Source: UBA5420 sp964485345 (lineage in GTDB: Bacteria; Bacillota; Limnochordia; Darwinibacteriales; Darwinibacteriaceae). Taken from it: 5,316 nt of DNA. Below, one piece after another: positions 4,203 to 5,316 of this stretch. The notes under the pieces are model-generated. The model was given only the letters and a program-made list of their open reading frames with translations. It made no database searches and was not told the DNA's origin. Position 1 is the first letter of the stretch, and every line of letters begins with the position of its first letter. The stretch lies in the NCBI GenBank assembly GCA_964485345.1, contig CAZAJB010000131.1, positions 1 to 5,316 of the forward strand, in the 5' to 3' direction. The translations under genes and the position numbers were made by a program.

Positions 4203-5316
4203 GTGTCACAAAAAGAGCTGAACAATCAGACTGAACAGAGCAAGAAAGGTCTTACTAGACGCGACTTTCTGAAAGGCACGGCTATTGGAGCAGCTGGAGT
4301 ACTTGCAGCAGGCATGATTCCAAGTAAGACCAAAGCAGCAGAAAAATCTAGTCATATTCCCGAGAAATGGGATTATGAGTATGACGTCGTTATTCTCGGA
4401 GCGGGAGCAACTGGAATTCCTGCAGCTCTAAGAGCTTTGGATGCTGGCGCTTCTGTTCTTCTTGTCGAGCAGAACTATGATACCGGCGGAAGAGCCATTA
4501 CTAGTGGAGGAGCTACACCCCTGGGTGGTGGAACTAGAGTCCAGAAACTCAATGGCGTAGAAGACTCTCCAGAGAAGTATTTCAAAGACATGACAGACTG
4601 GTCGGTCGTAACTAAGACAGGTCTTCCTGAGTATCGTTATAACAACTTTGCCATGATGAAAGCATCGGCAGATGTGCAGCCACAAGTATTCGAGTACCTC
4701 GAGAATAATGGCGTGAAATTTGCAGACGATGCACTCCACATGTTGGCAGGTCGCGGCGGCGGATGGGGATGTTCTGTACCTCGGAACAATATGCCTTATG
4801 ATGATCTCTATGACAACGACGTTAACTACAGTCCGGCCCTCGCTGCTGGCGCTGCTCTTATTAGACCTTTAGAGAAAACTGCTCGCGATAAAGGTGCAAA
4901 GATCATGTTCAACCGTCACGCAGACGCCTTAATCAGGGAAGAGCAATTTTCCGGTCGTGTTCTTGGCATTACAGCAAGCTACACACCTAGAATTCTACCT
5001 GGCACAAACACCCGTTTAGAGAGTTACTATTCGAATGGTAACATCGATGAGCGTCGTGAAACCGTTACGATTAGAGCCAAGAAGGCGGTTATTATTGCCA
5101 CAGCTGGCTTTACAGGAAACAAAGTATTCCGTAAGATGTATGATCAAAGAAGCTCCGATGAAATGGTCGTTTCCAACCAACCATACGACGGAATCGGCCG
5201 CTCACAAGACGGACAGATGATCATTGAAGCATTGAATCATGGGGCACTTCTCGGTAGCGTCAACCAGTTCATGGAGCATGGTGGTGCTACCAGAAAACGT
5301 AATCTCATTGGTTGCG
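4203..5316 (+). CDS. Tat-exported FAD-dependent oxidoreductase, fumarate-reductase flavoprotein-like (3'-truncated by the window)
   Basis: The first 371 residues are visible and the frame stays open to the window end. The N-terminus is a textbook twin-arginine signal: hydrophilic start, TRRDFLK (18-24), hydrophobic helix (about 26-39) and a likely cleavage site near KAA (44-46), so the protein is exported folded with its cofactor. After it, YDVVILGAGATG with GAGATG at about 66-71 is the Rossmann FAD-binding motif, and LLVEQN ends the second strand. GGRAITSGGATPLGGGT is a glycine-rich FAD contact region, and IIATAGFTGN is the second FAD-proximal strand. This is the FAD_binding_2 family of fumarate reductase-like flavoproteins (fumarate, urocanate and related enoate reductases, ketosteroid dehydrogenases); the substrate is unknown. 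No CxxCH haem motif occurs in the visible part. GTG 4203 was chosen because it gives a proper Tat n-region, with AAAGGTG (4187-4193) upstream; GTG 4191 and TTG 4194 are in-frame alternatives. It probably shares the tat transcript. Confidence 0.88.
   Translation, partial: MSQKELNNQTEQSKKGLTRRDFLKGTAIGAAGVLAAGMIPSKTKAAEKSSHIPEKWDYEYDVVILGAGATGIPAALRALDAGASVLLVEQNYDTGGRAITSGGATPLGGGTRVQKLNGVEDSPEKYFKDMTDWSVVTKTGLPEYRYNNFAMMKASADVQPQVFEYLENNGVKFADDALHMLAGRGGGWGCSVPRNNMPYDDLYDNDVNYSPALAAGAALIRPLEKTARDKGAKIMFNRHADALIREEQFSGRVLGITASYTPRILPGTNTRLESYYSNGNIDERRETVTIRAKKAVIIATAGFTGNKVFRKMYDQRSSDEMVVSNQPYDGIGRSQDGQMIIEALNHGALLGSVNQFMEHGGATRKRNLIGC

Noticed and set aside
3849..4209. Minus-strand reading frames of 75-81 codons over the third tatA (and a similar one over the second)
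   Set aside because: They mirror conserved tatA codons; the plus-strand genes have strong Shine-Dalgarno sites and family motifs.
4428..4739. Minus-strand reading frame of 103 codons
   Set aside because: It is antisense to the flavoprotein's conserved FAD-binding region and shows no protein-like motif.
5035..5220. Plus-strand reading frame of 61 codons in another frame
   Set aside because: It overlaps the flavoprotein frame, which is continuous and conserved through this stretch.

Overview
The window looks like chromosomal DNA of a low-to-mid GC member of the Bacillota. The reasons are strong purine-rich Shine-Dalgarno sequences (one is a near-perfect anti-16S match at 3896-3905), sigma-A-type promoters with 17-bp spacers, GTG starts, short intergenic gaps, and Tat genes of the multi-TatA plus TatC type without an evident E. 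coli-style TatB. A Tat machinery next to a Tat-exported FAD-dependent reductase-like protein suggests an anaerobic, respiratory Clostridia-type organism such as a Desulfitobacterium/Peptococcaceae relative. That placement is inference, not something the sequence proves.

Layout, all genes on the + strand: (1) 1-732, the C-terminal part of a family 2 glycoside hydrolase with both catalytic glutamates visible, closed by a strong hairpin terminator at 751-787. (2) A clean promoter at 792-820 and a G-rich leader, then 897-2396, a membrane-bound diguanylate cyclase: signal peptide, periplasmic SBP3-type sensor, one transmembrane helix, coiled coil, and GGDEF domain with an intact inhibitory site. 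(3) 2397-2710, a 314-base gap with no confident gene. It holds a short coding-like stretch with a sorting-signal-like layout, a roughly 97-base inverted-repeat element over the same bases, and the promoter of the next operon flanked by a dyad. (4) 2711-4119, a Tat translocase operon in the order tatA, tatC, divergent tatA-like, tatA. (5) 4203 to the window end, the N-terminal part of a flavoprotein with a textbook twin-arginine signal (TRRDFLK) and an FAD-binding GxGxxG motif.

The first two genes appear to be separate transcription units. The Tat genes are tightly spaced, no terminator is visible between them or before the flavoprotein, and the last gene is an evident Tat substrate. The simplest reading is a translocase co-expressed with at least one of its cargoes, as in the B. 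subtilis phoD-tatAd-tatCd arrangement. The points most worth a second look are the charge-inverted middle TatA paralogue, the series of three dyads between the last tatA and the flavoprotein gene, and the unexplained 2487-2685 region.
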